From: Methanosphaera sp.
GTDB taxonomy: Archaea > Methanobacteriota > Methanobacteria > Methanobacteriales > Methanobacteriaceae
Direction of reading: 5' to 3'
Assembly (NCBI GenBank): GCA_021199865.1
Contig: JAJQHG010000036.1
Coordinates: 1-9,256, forward strand
Length of the DNA stretch: 9,256 nt
Every line of letters begins with the position of its first letter. The first letter of the stretch is position 1. The translations under genes and the position numbers were made by a program. The notes beneath the pieces were generated by a model. It did not search any database. It worked only from the letters and a program-made list of their open reading frames with translations, and was not told the DNA's origin. Below are positions 7,144 through 9,256 of this stretch, piece by piece.

Positions 7144-7182
7144 AAAAAAAGTTATTTATAAAATAAAAAAATATTAAAAAAA
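7144..7182 (-). terminator. Oligo-T terminator after the DUF2207 gene
   Basis: The minus strand has three T runs of seven bases each at 7176-7182, 7165-7171 and 7144-7150, starting about 25 bases after the stop codon. This is the strongest oligo-T cluster in the window and fits factor-independent archaeal termination. Confidence 0.6.
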
Positions 7183-7206
7183 GAATAAGAGACTAGAATA
7201 ACATTA

Positions 7207-8994
7207 TTAAAATGTTCCTCCCCCACCTCCACCGAATCCTCCAGATCCTGGTCCTCTAATGTCTCCAAAGGATCCATAATCACTTATTCCATCAACATCA
7301 CCATGAGGATTTGATAGTGCATAGAATGATGTGTGCATCATATGTAATCCACCAAAGTATGCTAGGAACACTACATCATAATCATAGTACTCCTGTGGTA
7401 CATCAACATACTCAAAGTATTTCTTCATGATCCTAGATACTTCTTCAGCACAACCTAGAGCTGTTGCATATACAATGTATTCACCCCAGACTTGTACAGA
7501 TGCTGGTGGATACTCCTTAATTAAACTATAATCAGTAATATAGTTCTTAAAGGCCTTCCATCTTGCATCAAATAATCTTCCCTCTTGTGTCCATTGACCC
7601 ATAAACTTATTTGACATACAAAATAGTATGAATGATTCAATAATTAAGAATATAGATAACACAACTGGTATAACAATATTTGATCCTACATCAAACATGA
7701 ATATGATTATTATAACAAATGCTGCAACTATAATTGATAGTACAGATACAAGGTTTGAAATATTAGCACCAGAGTTATTAAATAGTTTTCCTACCTCTAC
7801 TGGATCAACATGCCTATTTACATCTATCTTCCAGGCATCAAAGAACCTATTAAACTGTGTAGGGTCTGTGTTCTCAAGATCCTTAAAGTTTATAATATTA
7901 TCCTTATTTTCAAATTGATGTAAATAATTTATCACATCCACCTCATATTGTTCAAGTTCTGATGTATCCTTATTTGTTCGTTTCATTACAGGATTATCAG
8001 TCTGTGTACTAATCATTTTATAGTACTTTCTATTAACAAGGTCAAGTATAGTTGCCTGTAAACCATTAATATCAATTTCTCCAACATCCCCTGGTATTAG
8101 AGCATTAATAAACATTGGTGAATGATTTGTTGGTATCTGGCTTTCATACTTAAGATCATAATCTATCTTTGGCTCACGACCATACTTATAATATATACCT
8201 ACAGGTAATACAATCAATGCTACTAATAGTACTGATGTAAGATCCATTGCAATATCCTTTATCTGATTATCCCTAGCATATTCAGCCTGATCTTCTTCTA
8301 TCTGTGCCTTAGCATCCTGATTTATGACATCCATATTATCAGTACTATTAAAGTAGTCTGTTGGCATAAGTATTCTGATTTCTGCATTATCACTAGAGGA
8401 TATTGAGCCATAATTAACCTGTAATGTGCTATCATTTATCCAGGAATAATTATTAACCAGATTCTCAGGGTTATTCCACATCTCTATGTTACTACTACTT
8501 CCAGGTATTTCAACATTCACTACCATACCCTCAACAGACTTACCCCAATCACTACTCCAAGAGGTGTACTGGAACTCTGCAATATCATTATACATCTTAA
8601 CACCCTTATTAAAATTATAATGATACACTACCTCAACATCAGCATCATTAACCTTCTGTGTTTTATCCTCATCAGTATATAACCATACCTTGATTATTGT
8701 AGAGTTAGTAGAGTTTTCTATCTCAACAGTATTATAGTATCCAGGAGTTTCTACTGTTACATTTGATATACTCTGATCACCCGATAGTCCTATTGTACGA
8801 TAGACTCCATTAACCTGTCCTGTTATTGAGTAGGTAATATTCTCTGTAATTACAGCAGTTCCATCATCAAGGATCTTAATATCCTTATTTACATCACCAA
8901 TATTATAGTCACCATCTTCTGCTACTACCATAGGCATTAATAGGAAGAGTGCTATTACTATTAATGAAGCAATCTTTGTATACTTACTTTTCAT
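7207..8994 (-). CDS. DUF2207-family membrane protein with glycine-rich tail
   Basis: This is a predicted membrane protein of the DUF2207 family, whose biochemical role is not established. From the chosen start it has 595 residues. A signal peptide occupies about 1-25 (K2, K4, K7, then a hydrophobic core ending MVVAEDG). A secreted domain follows at 26-250 with NGVYRTI (62-68), YNDIAEFQYTS (135-145) and many N-x-S/T sites. A membrane helix lies at about 252-270, then a cytoplasmic segment, then two helices at about 413-434 and 438-460. The family's C-terminal block is clear: ARWKAFKNYITDYSLI (477-492), then VWGEYIVYATALGCAEEV (502-519). The protein ends in a Gly-rich tail (583-593), typical of the family. 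ATG at 8994 is preferred because GGTG sits about eight bases before it. A GTG at 9006 would add four residues but overlaps that site. It appears to be a single-gene transcript. Confidence 0.88.
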   Translation of the reverse strand: MKSKYTKIASLIVIALFLLMPMVVAEDGDYNIGDVNKDIKILDDGTAVITENITYSITGQVNGVYRTIGLSGDQSISNVTVETPGYYNTVEIENSTNSTIIKVWLYTDEDKTQKVNDADVEVVYHYNFNKGVKMYNDIAEFQYTSWSSDWGKSVEGMVVNVEIPGSSSNIEMWNNPENLVNNYSWINDSTLQVNYGSISSSDNAEIRILMPTDYFNSTDNMDVINQDAKAQIEEDQAEYARDNQIKDIAMDLTSVLLVALIVLPVGIYYKYGREPKIDYDLKYESQIPTNHSPMFINALIPGDVGEIDINGLQATILDLVNRKYYKMISTQTDNPVMKRTNKDTSELEQYEVDVINYLHQFENKDNIINFKDLENTDPTQFNRFFDAWKIDVNRHVDPVEVGKLFNNSGANISNLVSVLSIIVAAFVIIIIFMFDVGSNIVIPVVLSIFLIIESFILFCMSNKFMGQWTQEGRLFDARWKAFKNYITDYSLIKEYPPASVQVWGEYIVYATALGCAEEVSRIMKKYFEYVDVPQEYYDYDVVFLAYFGGLHMMHTSFYALSNPHGDVDGISDYGSFGDIRGPGSGGFGGGGGGTF

Positions 8995-9006
8995 AATTAC
9001 ACCCAC

Positions 9007-9256
9007 AATTTTAATAATATATTTAGCAATCTAGCTATTATAATTATCTAAATAATGAATAGAAAAAATTTATATTGATAAAATATACTTAACACACATA
9101 TTATAGTAATATAAGAGGATATTTTAGATTATAGAAGTAATTAGGATAATAGAATGTATTATTGTTCATTATTATTACTCTTTTAAAGTAAGAAAAGAAT
9201 AATAAAACTTATTAATTAAATCCTTAGATTATGAATTCATAATATGATTTATATTC
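9007..9256. other. AT-rich region upstream of the DUF2207 gene
   Basis: No gene is seen in these 250 bases. They hold a candidate TATA box for the DUF2207 gene and, near the edge, a 16-base palindrome at 9228-9243 that could easily be chance in such AT-rich DNA. Confidence 0.5.
9068..9075 (-). promoter_or_regulatory. Candidate TATA box of the DUF2207 gene
   Basis: The minus strand reads ATATAAAT here, 74 bases upstream of the chosen ATG. Transcription would start near 9045 and leave a leader of about 50 bases. Another AT-rich stretch slightly upstream (GTATATTTTA, near 9080-9090) is an alternative. Confidence 0.35.

Larger units (their letters stand above)
6841..7206. other. 366-base intergenic region upstream of the ABC operon
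   Basis: No gene is seen on either strand. Read on the minus strand it holds, in order: the oligo-T end of the DUF2207 transcript, a short hairpin, a stretch with repeated AGTAATAC motifs, a candidate TATA box at 6997-7004, and a leader of about 130 bases containing a perfect inverted repeat. Base composition is extremely AT-rich throughout. Confidence 0.6.

Noticed and set aside
6841..7206. CRISPR array or small RNA gene in the largest gap
   Set aside because: The repeated motif is only eight bases with irregular spacing, and no structured GC-richer RNA typical of AT-rich archaeal genomes is visible.
7628..7918. Open frame of 96 codons on the plus strand
   Set aside because: It is antisense to the conserved DUF2207 coding region and shows no recognisable domain or start signal.
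9228..9243. 16-base perfect palindrome ATTATGAATTCATAAT
   Set aside because: At this AT content about one such palindrome is expected by chance in a window of this length, and it is not placed near the candidate promoter.

Overview
The window reads as a very AT-rich archaeal chromosome segment, most likely from Methanosphaera or a close relative in the Methanobacteriaceae. The evidence is the low GC by eye, the heavy use of ATA and CTA codons, archaeal-type TATA boxes (TTTATATA), ribosome binding sites matching GGAGGTGAT, oligo-T tracts after stop codons instead of strong GC hairpins, and Asn/Asp/Thr-rich secreted domains. The genus is inferred from composition and family resemblance, not from a database match. 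All recognisable genes lie on the minus strand, so transcription runs from high to low coordinates.

Layout in order of transcription: (1) 8994-7207, a DUF2207-family membrane protein with a signal peptide, a secreted N-terminal domain, three further membrane segments and a glycine-rich tail. Three oligo-T tracts follow it. (2) 7206-6841, a 366-base intergenic region holding the terminator of that gene, a small hairpin, a recurrent AGTAATAC motif, a candidate TATA box and a 7-3-7 inverted repeat in the presumed leader of the next operon. (3) 6840-1747, a complete five-gene ABC importer operon of the peptide/nickel family: substrate-binding protein, two permeases and two ATPases, in the usual A-B-C-D-F order with tight spacing or overlaps. 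(4) 1746-1587, a short region with oligo-T tracts ending the operon and a candidate promoter. (5) 1586-219, a MATE-family efflux gene broken by two compensating frameshifts. (6) 218-1, an AT-rich end with oligo-T tracts.

The five Dpp/Opp/Nik-like genes form one transporter. The membrane-anchored binding protein captures the solute outside, the two permeases form the channel, and the two ATPases power import. The sequence alone does not settle whether the solute is a peptide, nickel or a metal chelate. The MATE gene would have been an ion-coupled drug or metabolite exporter. As sequenced it cannot give the full protein, because its middle third is in another frame. No CRISPR array, IS element, tRNA or rRNA was seen. 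The window is mostly conventional; the points most worth a second look are the frameshifted MATE gene and the repeat-rich control region upstream of the importer.
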